NCBI GenBank assembly: GCA_003282985.1 | Contig: QBYE01000004.1 | Span: 1-62,500, forward strand | DNA length: 62,500 nt | Direction of reading: 5' to 3' | Source of the DNA: Pelagibacteraceae bacterium AG-325-E08 | Lineage (GTDB): Bacteria > Pseudomonadota > Alphaproteobacteria > Pelagibacterales > Pelagibacteraceae | In this document: in pieces, positions 42,247 through 52,478 of the stretch | How the letters are laid out: each line of letters opens with the position of its first letter | Position numbering within the stretch: the stretch's first letter is position 1 | Translations under genes and position numbers: made by a program | Notes under the pieces: generated by a model | Told to the model about the DNA's origin: nothing | Database searches by the model: none | What the model saw: only the letters and a program-made list of their open reading frames with translations

Positions 42247-42984
42247 ATGAAAACATTAATTATTATTCCATCTAGATTGTCAGCAACCAGATTACCAGGC
42301 AAACCATTACTTAAAATTAATGGTTTATCAATAATTTCACATGTTTTTAAAAAGGCTGAGGAGACAAATATTGGTGAAGTCTTTGTGGCAACCCAAGATC
42401 AAGAAATTATTGATGATGTAAAAAAAAACGGTGGTCAGGCAATATTAACCAATAAAAATCATAAAACTGGCACTGATAGAATAAATGAAGCAATTAAAAA
42501 ACTTGGAAGGACTGATGTCGAATTAGTTATGAACCTTCAAGGAGATGAGCCTTTAATGAATGTGGTAGATATTCAAAAGTTGCACGCTCAAATGGTTAAA
42601 ACAAAATTTGAATTGGGTACTTTAGCATCAAATATTATAGATCAAGAAACATATGATAATTTAAATGTAGTTAAAGTTGTCACTAAAGAGAGTTTAGATA
42701 ACAATCAATTTCCAGAGGCTATTAATTTTGCAAGAAAACTTAATGATAAACCTAAAAATATTTATAAACATTTGGGCATCTATTGCTATAAATTAAAAAC
42801 TCTTGAAAAATTTGTTTCATTTAATCAATCTGTTAATGAGATTAAGTATAAATTAGAACAGTTAAGAGCATTAGATAATGAAATAAAGATTAACGTTGCA
42901 TTTGCAAAATCTTCTCCAATAGGCGTTGATACAAAAGAGGATTTTGTAGCCATAAAAAAAATAATGGAATATAAATCAAAATGA
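42247..42984 (+). CDS. kdsB: CMP-KDO synthetase
   Basis: KdsB activates KDO with CTP for lipopolysaccharide core synthesis. Family marks: IIPSRLSATRLPGKPL at the N-terminus, FVATQDQEIID, TGTDRINEA, LVMNLQGDEPLM, KHLGIYCYK, and LEQLRALDNEIKI at the end. 245 residues. It overlaps pheA by four bases. With kdsD elsewhere in the window it shows that an LPS/KDO pathway is kept. Confidence 0.95.
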   Translation: MKTLIIIPSRLSATRLPGKPLLKINGLSIISHVFKKAEETNIGEVFVATQDQEIIDDVKKNGGQAILTNKNHKTGTDRINEAIKKLGRTDVELVMNLQGDEPLMNVVDIQKLHAQMVKTKFELGTLASNIIDQETYDNLNVVKVVTKESLDNNQFPEAINFARKLNDKPKNIYKHLGIYCYKLKTLEKFVSFNQSVNEIKYKLEQLRALDNEIKINVAFAKSSPIGVDTKEDFVAIKKIMEYKSK

Positions 42985-43811
42985 ATAAAATATATTTTCA
43001 AGGAACTTTTGGAGCATATTCGCATTTAGCAGCACTATCAATTAGTCCTAAAGCAGAAATATTACCATGTAAAACTTTTGATGAATGTTTTTTAAAAGCA
43101 TCAAAGGACCCAAACTCTAAAATTATAATTCCTGAGTCAAATAGAATTACAGGCAACATTGGTATTGAGTATCTGATTTTTGAATACAGGTTAAACATTT
43201 ATTCAGAATATTTTCAAAAAGTTGAACATAATTTATTGGGTATCCCTGGTACAAAAATTTCTGACATAAAAGATGTTTATTCGCATGGACAAGCTCTTTC
43301 TCAATGTTCTAAATTTATAAAATTAAATAGTTTAGTTGAACACGTGAGAGCTGATACAGCTGGTTCTGCAGAGATGGTTTCAAAAGAAAAAGATAAATCA
43401 AAAGCTGCAATCGCATCATCATTAAGTGCCAAAACTTACAATTTAGAAATAATTAAAAAAAATGTTGAAAACGAGAAAGGTAATCTCACAAGATTTCTAG
43501 TTATGGGAAAGAAAATTTCTCAACCAGAATTTACCAATAAAAAATATGTTACATCTTTTTTATTTAAGTTAAAAAATAAAAAAGCCGCTTTGTATTCCGC
43601 ATTAGGAGGTTTTGCTATTAACGGGGTAAATTTAACAAAGTTACAAAGTTATCCAGAAAAAAATTCTTTCGATTCTTTCTTTTTTTTATGTGATTTAGAT
43701 GGGCATATTGAAGATTTAAAAGTTCAAAAGTCATTGGAAGAGTTGGGGCTTCATTGCCAAGATTTTCACGTCCTAGGTGTTTTTGAAGCAGATAAAATAA
43801 GAGAAAAATAA
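42981..43811 (+). CDS. pheA: prephenate dehydratase
   Basis: A stand-alone prephenate dehydratase with no chorismate mutase domain, making phenylpyruvate. Seen: FQGTFGAYSHLAA, VRADTAGSAEMVSKE (substrate-site TDTA-like), NLTRFLVMGK (TRF motif), and a C-terminal ACT domain (AALYSALGGFAINGVNLTKL+QSYPEK) for phenylalanine feedback. 276 residues. Coupled to kdsB by overlap. Confidence 0.94.
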   Translation: MNKIYFQGTFGAYSHLAALSISPKAEILPCKTFDECFLKASKDPNSKIIIPESNRITGNIGIEYLIFEYRLNIYSEYFQKVEHNLLGIPGTKISDIKDVYSHGQALSQCSKFIKLNSLVEHVRADTAGSAEMVSKEKDKSKAAIASSLSAKTYNLEIIKKNVENEKGNLTRFLVMGKKISQPEFTNKKYVTSFLFKLKNKKAALYSALGGFAINGVNLTKLQSYPEKNSFDSFFFLCDLDGHIEDLKVQKSLEELGLHCQDFHVLGVFEADKIREK

Positions 43812-43825
43812 AATTTAATCTTTTC

Positions 43826-43855
43826 TTGTAGACTAGAAATTATTACTGCTATAAT
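43826..43855 (+). promoter_or_regulatory. promoter of the SRP RNA gene
   Basis: TTGTAG (43826-43831), an 18-base spacer and a consensus TATAAT (43850-43855) end six bases before the RNA 5' end, at the right distance for transcription start at 43862. Confidence 0.7.
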
Positions 43856-43861
43856 ACTTTT

Positions 43862-43945
43862 GGAGGCTAGAGGTGGGTGCTGCTTGAACCCGACCAGATC
43901 TTAACGGAAGCAGTCGTAGAGACAGTTATTCAGGTTCTAGTCTCC
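43862..43945 (+). ncRNA. ffs: signal recognition particle 4.5S RNA
   Basis: The 84-base RNA folds end to end: 5' GGAGGCTAGA pairs with 3' TCTAGTCTCC. The apical part CAGATCTTAACGGAAGCAG has the length and GGAAGCAG of the Ffh-binding symmetric and asymmetric loops in helix 8. A TTTTA follows. It lies directly before dnaX, the usual order in alphaproteobacteria. Confidence 0.93.
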
Positions 43946-43955
43946 TTTTAGATAT

Positions 43956-45602
43956 ATGAATAATAACTCAAAAGTATTAGCATTAAAATACAGACCACAA
44001 ACTTTTGATCATCTTATTGGCCAAGAGGTTGTTGCTGAAACTATTACTAATTCAATTAAAGCAGACAGAATACCAAACGCTTATCTTTTTACTGGTATTC
44101 GTGGCGTTGGAAAAACAACAACTGCAAGAATTGTTGCAAAAGCGCTTAATTGTTCAAATGGGATTGATAATTTATGTAAAAATAATTTTTGTGAGAATTG
44201 TGAATCTATAATTAATTCAAGCCATATTGATGTAATGGAAATAGACGCGGCGAGTCACACCGGAATTGACAATATACGCGAACTGATAGAATTTTCGAGA
44301 TATGCCCCAACTTCAGCTAAGTATAAAATATTTATAATTGATGAAGTGCACATGTTAAGTAAACAAGCATTTGCTGGTCTCTTGAAGACATTAGAAGAAC
44401 CTCCAGAATATTGTAAATTTATATTTGCCACAACAGACATTAAAAAAATACCTGTAACGATAGTATCTAGATGCCAAAGGTTTGATTTATCAAGAATCAA
44501 ATCTTCAGAGTTATTGGATTTTATAAAAAAAATTAAGGATAAGGAAAACGGAAAAGTTACAGATGAGGCTTTAAAGCTTATAGTAAAAATTTCAGAGGGA
44601 TCTGTTAGAGATGCCTTATCTCTGTTAGATAGAGCTCTATTAAGTTTGGATAAAGGGGCTGAATTAGACTTAACTGCGGCTCAAAAAATATTTGGTTATT
44701 TTGATAAGTCACAACTAATAGATCTCTTTAAACTAATTTTTGAGGGAAATGAAAAAAAGGTTATTTTAATTTATAGAAAAATTTATGATCAGGGAGTTGA
44801 ACCAAAAATTTTTATTAATGATTTTTTAGAAATACTTTATTATTTTAAAAATATAAATTCGTTAAGTTTAGAAAGTACAAATTTTTCTTTAAATGATGAT
44901 GAATTTAAAAAGATTAAAGAAATTTCTAATAGTTTAGAAAGTCAAACACTAATTTTATTTTGGCAGTTCACTATAAAAACTCTTGAAGAGCTAGATATAG
45001 TTTCAAATCAAAATTTATCAATTGAAATGTTTTTGACAAGACTGATTCACCTTAGTTCTTTAAAATTACAAGATAATTTTGAAGAAGAAATTAAAATCGA
45101 TAATTCTATTGAAAATAAAGAAACTGATATTTCCTCTAAGATAGTTAATCAAATAAAGAATGTCTCTCAAGAAGAAAAAAGTAAGCCAGAAGTTCAAACT
45201 GAAATTAAAGCTGATAAAAATTTTATTATAAAGTCATTTAATGATTTAATTGAGATTTGTTCAAATAAAAAGGAAATAAAATTAAAATATGAGCTTGAAA
45301 AAAATGTTAATCTTGTAAAGTTTGAAAAAAATAGAATTGAAATATCTTTTAACGAAAGTTTAAATAAAGATTTTGTAAAAGAATTATCGTCTAAACTTTT
45401 TGAATGGACAAATGAAAGATGGATAATTACATTTAGTCAGTTAAAGGGTGAAAGGTCTATAAAAGATCAGCAAAAAAATATTAAAGAAAAATTAATTGAG
45501 GACTCTAAAAAATCAGAAATTTATAAAGATGTAATTAAAAATTTTCCTGATGCTGAATTAATAAATGTGAAATCGAAAGATAAAGGTAATGATTATGACT
45601 GA
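43956..45602 (+). CDS. dnaX: DNA polymerase III subunits gamma/tau
   Basis: DnaX is the clamp-loader motor. Walker A GIRGVGKTTTAR, a four-cysteine zinc module (NCSNGIDNLCKNNFCENCES), Walker B IFIIDEVHMLS, LLKTLEEPP, sensor 1 FATTDIKKIP and SRCQRFDL are present. The C-terminal tail is charged and low-complexity, as in tau forms. 548 residues. The ybaB start lies inside its end. Confidence 0.96.
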   Translation: MNNNSKVLALKYRPQTFDHLIGQEVVAETITNSIKADRIPNAYLFTGIRGVGKTTTARIVAKALNCSNGIDNLCKNNFCENCESIINSSHIDVMEIDAASHTGIDNIRELIEFSRYAPTSAKYKIFIIDEVHMLSKQAFAGLLKTLEEPPEYCKFIFATTDIKKIPVTIVSRCQRFDLSRIKSSELLDFIKKIKDKENGKVTDEALKLIVKISEGSVRDALSLLDRALLSLDKGAELDLTAAQKIFGYFDKSQLIDLFKLIFEGNEKKVILIYRKIYDQGVEPKIFINDFLEILYYFKNINSLSLESTNFSLNDDEFKKIKEISNSLESQTLILFWQFTIKTLEELDIVSNQNLSIEMFLTRLIHLSSLKLQDNFEEEIKIDNSIENKETDISSKIVNQIKNVSQEEKSKPEVQTEIKADKNFIIKSFNDLIEICSNKKEIKLKYELEKNVNLVKFEKNRIEISFNESLNKDFVKELSSKLFEWTNERWIITFSQLKGERSIKDQQKNIKEKLIEDSKKSEIYKDVIKNFPDAELINVKSKDKGNDYD

Positions 45603-45912
45603 TTTTAGTAAAATTTTAGATAAGGCTAAAGAGCTGGAAGCTAAGATGAAAGAAAGTCAAAAAAAAATTAAAGAAATAAGAGTTGAAGGTGCTTCAGGAT
45701 CAAACTCAGTAAAAATAACTCTAGATGGGGAAGGAGAGATGCAGACAATTAAGTTATCTGATGAAATTATGAAAGAGGATAAAAATATTATTGAAGATTT
45801 AATTGTTGCAGCACACGCACGTGCAAAATCTGAACTTAAATCAAAAACAAGCGAAGAAATTTCAAAAGCCACAGGAGGTTTTGGAATACCTGGTTTTAAA
45901 TGGCCTTTATAG
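45595..45912 (+). CDS. ybaB: YbaB/EbfC nucleoid-associated protein
   Basis: A small DNA-binding dimer, found with dnaX and recR. The core is AKELEAKMKESQKKIKEIRV+EGASGSNSVKITLDGEGEMQ, and the end is ATGGFGIPGFKWP, rich in Gly as usual. ATG at 45595 (MTDFSKIL) is preferred to another two codons upstream. 105 residues. recR follows after three bases. Confidence 0.95.
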   Translation: MTDFSKILDKAKELEAKMKESQKKIKEIRVEGASGSNSVKITLDGEGEMQTIKLSDEIMKEDKNIIEDLIVAAHARAKSELKSKTSEEISKATGGFGIPGFKWPL

Positions 45913-45915
45913 GAA

Positions 45916-46527
45916 ATGCAAAATATTAGTGAGATTGAAGAACTTATAAAATTAATTTCTAGACTTCCAGGTTTGGGTCCTAAATCAGCTAAACGTATTG
46001 TCTTAAAATTAATTAATAATCGTGATGAATTGGTTAAGCCAATAGCTAATGTATTGGCCACAGTTTATAAGAATGTGAATAGATGTAATTCTTGTGGATC
46101 ATTAAAGTCAAATTCAACAGGTTGTATTAATTGTGATAGTTCAAAAAATAAATATACAAAAATCTGTGTAGTCGAAGATATTGCTGATCAATGGTCAATT
46201 GAAACTTCAAATATTTATCAAGGATACTTTCATATTTTAGGTGGTACGATTACCTCTGTGGGCCAGAGAAAGGAAGATCTTTTGATTAATTCATTAGTCG
46301 AAAGGGTCAATAGAGATAATATTGAAGAGGTAATTTTAGCAACTAGTGCAACTGTTGAAGGTCAAACTACTGCATATTATGTTCAAGATAGTCTTAAAAA
46401 TACTAAAGTTAAGGTCACAAAGCTTGCTCAAGGATTGCCAGTTGGAGGAGAGATTGAAAGTTTAGATGATGGAACTTTATTTTCAGCTTTCAAAAATAGG
46501 TCAAAATTAAATTCTAATTCTGATTAG
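45916..46527 (+). CDS. recR: recombination protein RecR
   Basis: RecR works with RecO and RecF to load RecA at gaps. Seen: helix-hairpin-helix [16 protein letters not shown], the zinc site [17 protein letters not shown], and a Toprim domain with [18 protein letters not shown] and [15 protein letters not shown]. 203 residues. Third gene after ffs; its end overlaps the convergent glcB by 14 bases. Confidence 0.96.
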   Translation: MQNISEIEELIKLISRLPGLGPKSAKRIVLKLINNRDELVKPIANVLATVYKNVNRCNSCGSLKSNSTGCINCDSSKNKYTKICVVEDIADQWSIETSNIYQGYFHILGGTITSVGQRKEDLLINSLVERVNRDNIEEVILATSATVEGQTTAYYVQDSLKNTKVKVTKLAQGLPVGGEIESLDDGTLFSAFKNRSKLNSNSD

Positions 46528-48676
46528 ATTTTTTTAAAATTCTATTTAAATGCAGAAGTGGCTCTGTATAGCCAGATGGTTGTTTCTTACCTTTAAAAAT
46601 TAAATCACAGGCAGCCTTAAAAGCGATTGAGTTTTCAAAATCATCACTCATCTTCACATATTTTTTATCACCTTCATTTTGTTTATCCACAATTTTTGCC
46701 ATCTGTTTCATTATTTCCAAGACCTGAATTTTTGTAGTGACACCATGGTGTAACCAATTTGCAATGTGTTGAGATGATATTCTGAGTGTAGCTCTATCTT
46801 CCATCAGGAATGTATTACTTATGTCAGGTACTTTTGAACATCCAATACCTTGATCAATCCATCTTACTACGTAGCCTAATAAAGTTTGTGCAGAATTTGA
46901 AATTTCAGAATTAATTTCTTCAACTGACCAATTCGGTCTATTTGCTACAGGTATAGTTAGAAGATCGTCTAATTTTGCTGGAGGTCTAGTGGTTAATTTT
47001 TTTTGAACATCAAAAACATTTATTTGATGATAGTGTAAAGCATGCAAAGATGCAGCTGTTGGTGAAGGAACCCATGCGCAATTTGCCCCTGCTTTTAAAT
47101 GTCCAATTTTTTCTTCCAACATTTTTTTCATCTCATCAGGTGCAGCCCACATTCCCTTACCGACCTGCGCAACGCCTGAAAAACCACATTTTAAACCTAA
47201 ATCAACATTATTATTTTCATAAGCTTGTATCCATTTAGAGGACTTCATATCACCTTTTTTAATCATTGGACCAGCTTCCATAGATGTATGCATTTCATCA
47301 CCCGTGCGGTCAAGAAATCCTGTATTAACGAAAAAAACTCTATTTTTTAAAGCTCTTATACATTCTTTTAAATTTACTGAGGTTCTTCTTTCTTCATCCA
47401 TTATTGCACATTTTAAACTAAAATTTTTTATTCCTAATACTCCCTCAACTTTTGAAAAAATTAAGTTAGTAAAAGCACACTCATCTGGTCCGTGCATTTT
47501 CGGTTTTACGATGTAAATTGATCCAGTTCTTGAATTCTTTTTTTTCTTTAAATCATGTAAGGCAGCAGCTGTTGTAATAAATGCATCCATAATGCCTTCA
47601 GGGACCTCACTGTCATCTTTTAAAAGGATAGAAGGATTTGTCATTAAATGACCTACATTTCTAATTAACAACAAGCTTCTTCCATGAAGCTTTAAACCTT
47701 TACCATCTTTTGAAATATAACTTCTGTCAGGATTTAATTTTCTTTCTAAATTTTTACCATTTTTTTCAAATTGAACTTTGAGGTCACCTTTCATTAAACC
47801 TAACCAATTTCTATAACAAGCAACTTTATCTTCAGCATCTACAGCGGCAACACTATCCTCATTATCACAAATAGTTGAAACGGCGGACTCTGCTATTACA
47901 TCACTTATTCCTGCTATGTCATGTGCTGCACTAAAAGCCTTTGGGTTAATGATGATCTCAAAATGGAGATTGTTATTTTTTAATATAACAGCCTCAGGTT
48001 TGTTTGCATCACCTCTATGACCTATAAATTTATCTGAATCTTTAAGTTTATATTCTTTATTGTCTTTAAGGATAATTAGTTCTTTGCCAACTATTTTTAA
48101 TCCAGCTATGTTTTTCCAGCTTGTTCCATCAATCGGAATATATTTATCAAAAAACTCTCTTACGTATTTAATTACTTCTTGTCCACGATTTGGGTCATAT
48201 CTTTCACTTCCACCTTCCTCAGACTCAATTATGTCAGTGCCATACAAACTATCATATAAACTAACCCATCTTGCATTTGCTGCATTTAGGGCGTATCGCG
48301 CATTCATTATGGGCACAACTAATTGTGGACCAGCTATTTTTGAGATTTCATCATCAACATTTTTTGTCTCAATTTTAAAATCAGGTCCTTCATCTTTTAA
48401 ATAACCTATCTCTTTTAAAAATTTTTTATATTCCTCAATATTGATTTCATTTCCTTTATTTTTAATATGCCAGTCATCAATTTTTTTTTGTAAATCTTCT
48501 CTTATTTGGATTAATTCTTTATTTTTTGGTGCTAGTTCGTGTACTGCATTGTCAAAACCTGACCAGAATTTTTCAGGAGAAATTTCTAAACCTTTCAATA
48601 ATTCATTATTTACAAAAGAGAGTAATTCTTGAGAAATTTTCAAATTATTCACGTTTTGATAGTTTTTAGACATCAA
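46514..48676 (-). CDS. glcB: malate synthase G
   Basis: Malate synthase G condenses glyoxylate and acetyl-CoA to malate. The 720-residue length matches the large G form. Motifs: [20 protein letters not shown], a central [31 protein letters not shown], and [20 protein letters not shown] near the active site, with a late Cys-rich [10 protein letters not shown] region. In cultured SAR11 this gene is reported to sit behind a glycine riboswitch; I see none in the 92 bases upstream here. No isocitrate lyase gene is in the window. Confidence 0.96.
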   Translation of the reverse strand: MMSKNYQNVNNLKISQELLSFVNNELLKGLEISPEKFWSGFDNAVHELAPKNKELIQIREDLQKKIDDWHIKNKGNEINIEEYKKFLKEIGYLKDEGPDFKIETKNVDDEISKIAGPQLVVPIMNARYALNAANARWVSLYDSLYGTDIIESEEGGSERYDPNRGQEVIKYVREFFDKYIPIDGTSWKNIAGLKIVGKELIILKDNKEYKLKDSDKFIGHRGDANKPEAVILKNNNLHFEIIINPKAFSAAHDIAGISDVIAESAVSTICDNEDSVAAVDAEDKVACYRNWLGLMKGDLKVQFEKNGKNLERKLNPDRSYISKDGKGLKLHGRSLLLIRNVGHLMTNPSILLKDDSEVPEGIMDAFITTAAALHDLKKKKNSRTGSIYIVKPKMHGPDECAFTNLIFSKVEGVLGIKNFSLKCAIMDEERRTSVNLKECIRALKNRVFFVNTGFLDRTGDEMHTSMEAGPMIKKGDMKSSKWIQAYENNNVDLGLKCGFSGVAQVGKGMWAAPDEMKKMLEEKIGHLKAGANCAWVPSPTAASLHALHYHQINVFDVQKKLTTRPPAKLDDLLTIPVANRPNWSVEEINSEISNSAQTLLGYVVRWIDQGIGCSKVPDISNTFLMEDRATLRISSQHIANWLHHGVTTKIQVLEIMKQMAKIVDKQNEGDKKYVKMSDDFENSIAFKAACDLIFKGKKQPSGYTEPLLHLNRILKKSNQN

Positions 48677-48768
48677 TAATATCTAAAACCCCTGCAAAAC
48701 TAAGTCAATTAATTAATAGTAGCATTGACATTTTATTGTCATTTTCCATAGTTAATTAAAAATTTAAT

Positions 48769-49863
48769 ATGAAAAATTATCTCAATTTTGAAACTGATAT
48801 TAAAGAATTAGAAACAGAAATAGAAAAATTAAAAGACCCTTTTAATCAAAGTGGAGTTTCTGAGGTTGACACACAAAAAATTTCCAAAATTCAAAGTGAC
48901 CTAGATGAAAAATTGGAAATGATTTATTCTAATCTTGACCCATGGCAAACTACAATGGTAGCTAGACATGAAGATAGACCAAAATCAAAATTTTTTATCG
49001 ATAATTTATTTGAAGATTTTATTCCACTGTCTGGTGATCGACATTATGGTGAAGACAATGCAGTCTTAACTGGTTTTGCCAAATTTGAAGGTCAATCAGT
49101 TTTAGTTATAGGCCAAGAAAAAGGAGATGATTTAGATACTAGAATTAAAAGAAATTTTGGGATGATGAGACCCGAGGGTTACAGAAAGACTATTCGTTTA
49201 ATGGAATTAGCTAATAAATTTAACTTACCAATAATATCTTTTATTGACACTCCTGGAGCTTATCCGGGTGTAGGAGCGGAAGAAAGAGGTCAAGCAGAAG
49301 CTATAGCTAAATCAATTGAATGTTGTATGAAATTAAAAGTTCCTACAATTGCTATAATAATTGGGGAAGGTGGTTCTGGAGGAGCAATTGCTTTAGCATC
49401 TTCTAATAAAGTAGTAATGTTAGAAAATGCAATTTATTCTGTGATTTCACCTGAAGGATGTGCCACTATTTTATGGAGAGATCCAAAAAAAATGTTAGAT
49501 GCAGCCAAAGCGATGAAACTTTCAGCAAAAGATCTATTAAACCTAGAAATTATTGATGAGATAATTCCTGAACCACTTGGTGGTGCACATAGAGATAAAG
49601 ATTTAATGCTAAAGAATCTTAAAATATCAATAAGTAAAAACTTAGAAGATTTTAAAATAATGACACCAGATGAAATATATAATGATAGAAAAAATAAATT
49701 TTTAAAAATAGGTAGAGGCAAAGGTTTCACTTCTAATTTAGATAGTTTAAGCACTTCAAGATTAGATAAAAACTTTAATCAAATTTTTAAATCAAAAAAA
49801 ACATTGATAATAGCTCTTGGAGTGTCAGTAATTTTATTAACTTCACTAATTTATTTTTTATAA
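48769..49863 (+). CDS. accA: acetyl-CoA carboxylase carboxyltransferase subunit alpha, with C-terminal membrane anchor
   Basis: AccA pairs with AccD. Core: FETDIKELETEIEKLK, RPKSKFFIDNLFEDFIPLSG, RNFGMMRPEGYRKTIRLMEL, FIDTPGAYPGVGAEERGQAE, GEGGSGGAIALA and SVISPEGCATILWRD. The family usually ends near residue 320. Here about 45 residues are added, ending KKTLIIALGVSVILLTSLIY+FL, a convincing membrane helix at the C-terminus (about 343-364). This would tether the enzyme to the inner membrane. A possible -35 TTGACA lies at 48725. Convergent with secA (6-base overlap). Confidence 0.93.
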   Translation: MKNYLNFETDIKELETEIEKLKDPFNQSGVSEVDTQKISKIQSDLDEKLEMIYSNLDPWQTTMVARHEDRPKSKFFIDNLFEDFIPLSGDRHYGEDNAVLTGFAKFEGQSVLVIGQEKGDDLDTRIKRNFGMMRPEGYRKTIRLMELANKFNLPIISFIDTPGAYPGVGAEERGQAEAIAKSIECCMKLKVPTIAIIIGEGGSGGAIALASSNKVVMLENAIYSVISPEGCATILWRDPKKMLDAAKAMKLSAKDLLNLEIIDEIIPEPLGGAHRDKDLMLKNLKISISKNLEDFKIMTPDEIYNDRKNKFLKIGRGKGFTSNLDSLSTSRLDKNFNQIFKSKKTLIIALGVSVILLTSLIYFL

Positions 49864-52413
49864 TGCACCACAACAATTTTTAAACTTTTTTCCTGTTGCT
49901 TCACATTTCTCATTTCTAGAAATCTTTTTACCCTCATGTATCACCAATAAACATTTGGGGTCATTTGAATTAATTTTGGTCTTCTCTACACGTGGAGTTT
50001 CCTGAACTATTTTTAAATTCATTAAAATTGTTATAAAGTCAAATTTTAGTTTATTTAATAAATTTTCAAATAAATAGAATGCTTCTTTTTTATACTCAAC
50101 TAAAGGATCTCTCTGTCCATAAGATCTTAGTCCTATAACTTGTCTTAATTGTTCTAAATATTGAATATGTGATTTCCAATTAATATCAATTGATTGTAAA
50201 AAAATCCTTTTTTCTATATCCTTTGCTTGATCTTCACCTAAAAGTTTTATTCTTTCATTTCTTACTTCATTAAATTTAGTATTTAATATTTCTTTTAGTT
50301 CTTTATCACTACATTCGTTCAATCTTTTTAAATCAGACTCTAAAAAATCCTTACCTAAAATCCCCTTAATTTTATTGTCAAAATCAGAACTTTTAGGATT
50401 AGATTTTTTCAGTATTTTTAATGGTATTAAACTTTCAACTATCTCATTTAAAAAATCTATAGAATATTGAAAAATTTTATCACTATTCATAGCATCTTTT
50501 CTTTGAGAAAAAATTACATATCTTTGGTCATTCAATACATTATCGAATTTTATTAAAGTCTTTCTAATATCAAAGTTTCTTGCCTCAACTTTTTGTTGTG
50601 CTCTTTCTAATGCTTTATTTATCCAGGGGTGATCAATACTTTCACCATCTTTCAAACCAAGTTTCTCTAAAATATTATTCATAGACTCTGATCCAAAAAT
50701 TCTCATTAGATCATCTTCGAGACTTACATAAAAAATTGAGCTACCTTCATCACCCTGTCTTCCTGATCTTCCTCTAGCTTGATTGTCTACTCTTCTAGAC
50801 TCCATTCTTTCGGTGCCAATGACGTACAAACCTCCGAGAGATTTTATCTTTTCCTTATTTATTTTAAGCTGATCTTCATCTATCGACCCTTTCTTTCCAC
50901 CTAGTTGAATATCTACTCCTCTACCAGAAATACTAGTTGTAATTATTACAGAATTTTCTTTTCCAGCATTAGCAATTATTTCAGCTTCATTTTCGTGGTT
51001 TTTTGCATTAAGTACCTGATGTTTAATATTTTCTGTTTTTAAAAGATTAGAATATATTTCTGATTTATTTACACTTGATGTAAATACCAATAATGGCTGT
51101 CCTTTTTTATGACATTCTTTTATCTTTAAAATTATAGCATTATTTTTTTCATTCTCAGTTCTAAAAATTTGATCATTAAAATCATTTCTAATCATCTTTT
51201 TGTTAGTTGGAATAACTACTACTGGTAAATTATATATTTCAAAAAATTCTTGTGACTCTGTTACTGCAGTACCTGTACAACCAGAAATTTTTTTATAAAG
51301 TTTAAAGTAATTTTGATATGTAATTGATGCTAAAGTTTGATTTTCAACTGCAATATGGACTCTCTCCTTAGCTTCTAGAGCCTGATGTAAACCATCTCCA
51401 AATCTTCTCCCTTCCAAAATTCTACCAGTTAATTCATCAATAATTTTTAATTCATCGTTTTGAATAATATAATCTTTACCTTTTTGGAATAGATGATTGG
51501 CTCTTAAAGCTTGATTGACATGATGAACTAAACTTAAATTTTCAGGATCATAAAAATTATTATTTTTTAAAATACCAGCATTTGAAAAAATTTTCTCAAC
51601 ATTATTTATTCCCTCATTAGTTAAAAGGATATTTTTTTCCTTTTCATCTATTTCATAATCTTTTTCATTTAAGTTTCTTATTAATTTATCAATAGCAAGA
51701 TATTGAGTGGTTCTATCTTCTGCCTCTCCAGAGATTATTAAAGGAGTTCTAGCTTCATCTATTAAACAAGAATCTATTTCATCTACAATTGAAAAAAAAT
51801 GTTCTCTTTGAACCATTTCTTCATTTGAATATTTCATATTATCTCTTAGATAATCAAATCCGAGCTCACTGTTAGTTGCATAGGTTATGTCGCAATTATA
51901 ATTTTTTTTTCTTTGCTGATCATCTTGATCGTTGTTTATATAACCAGATGTGAGCCCAAGAAAATTATATATAACTCCCATTTCTTGCGAGTCTCTTTTA
52001 GCCAAATAATCATTTACGGTAACTATATGCACACCCTTTTCACAAAGAGCATTTAAATATGCAGCGAGCGTTATAGTTAAAGTTTTACCTTCTCCAGTTT
52101 TCATCTCAGCAATTTTGGCTTGATGCAAAACTACACCACCAACCAATTGAACATCAAAGTGCCTTTCTTTTCTCATTCTTCTGGAAGCATCTCTCACGAG
52201 GGCAAAAGCCTCTGGAAGTACCTCATCAAGAGTTTCGCCATTTTTTATTTTTTGTTTTAATTCAAGAGTTTTTTTTGGGAAATCCGAATCAACCAGTTTT
52301 TTTGTAGACTCTTCCAGAGAATTAATTTTTTGTACAATTTTTTCTATCCTATCTAATTCTCTTTGATTGCTAGATTTAATGAATTTTGAGAATAAGTTGA
52401 GAGGGTTTAACAT
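49858..52413 (-). CDS. secA: preprotein translocase ATPase SecA
   Basis: SecA drives protein export through SecYEG. Seen: MRKERHFDVQLVGGVVLHQA, AEMKTGEGKTLTITLAAYLN (Walker A), VDEIDSCLIDEARTPLIISG (DEAD box), a second nucleotide domain with TTSISGRGVDIQLGG, QARGRSGRQGDEGSS, and a helical scaffold (INWKSHIQYLEQLRQVIGLR). 851 residues. The C-terminal SEC-C zinc motif is degenerate: SRNEKCEATGKKFKNCCG lacks the normal CxC pair. Strand and position are opposite to accA. Confidence 0.96.
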   Translation of the reverse strand: MLNPLNLFSKFIKSSNQRELDRIEKIVQKINSLEESTKKLVDSDFPKKTLELKQKIKNGETLDEVLPEAFALVRDASRRMRKERHFDVQLVGGVVLHQAKIAEMKTGEGKTLTITLAAYLNALCEKGVHIVTVNDYLAKRDSQEMGVIYNFLGLTSGYINNDQDDQQRKKNYNCDITYATNSELGFDYLRDNMKYSNEEMVQREHFFSIVDEIDSCLIDEARTPLIISGEAEDRTTQYLAIDKLIRNLNEKDYEIDEKEKNILLTNEGINNVEKIFSNAGILKNNNFYDPENLSLVHHVNQALRANHLFQKGKDYIIQNDELKIIDELTGRILEGRRFGDGLHQALEAKERVHIAVENQTLASITYQNYFKLYKKISGCTGTAVTESQEFFEIYNLPVVVIPTNKKMIRNDFNDQIFRTENEKNNAIILKIKECHKKGQPLLVFTSSVNKSEIYSNLLKTENIKHQVLNAKNHENEAEIIANAGKENSVIITTSISGRGVDIQLGGKKGSIDEDQLKINKEKIKSLGGLYVIGTERMESRRVDNQARGRSGRQGDEGSSIFYVSLEDDLMRIFGSESMNNILEKLGLKDGESIDHPWINKALERAQQKVEARNFDIRKTLIKFDNVLNDQRYVIFSQRKDAMNSDKIFQYSIDFLNEIVESLIPLKILKKSNPKSSDFDNKIKGILGKDFLESDLKRLNECSDKELKEILNTKFNEVRNERIKLLGEDQAKDIEKRIFLQSIDINWKSHIQYLEQLRQVIGLRSYGQRDPLVEYKKEAFYLFENLLNKLKFDFITILMNLKIVQETPRVEKTKINSNDPKCLLVIHEGKKISRNEKCEATGKKFKNCCGAL

Positions 52414-52478
52414 GACTTTTTGATATATTATTTACATATATCCTTTAATATAATTATGAAATAATTATTTTAAATACT

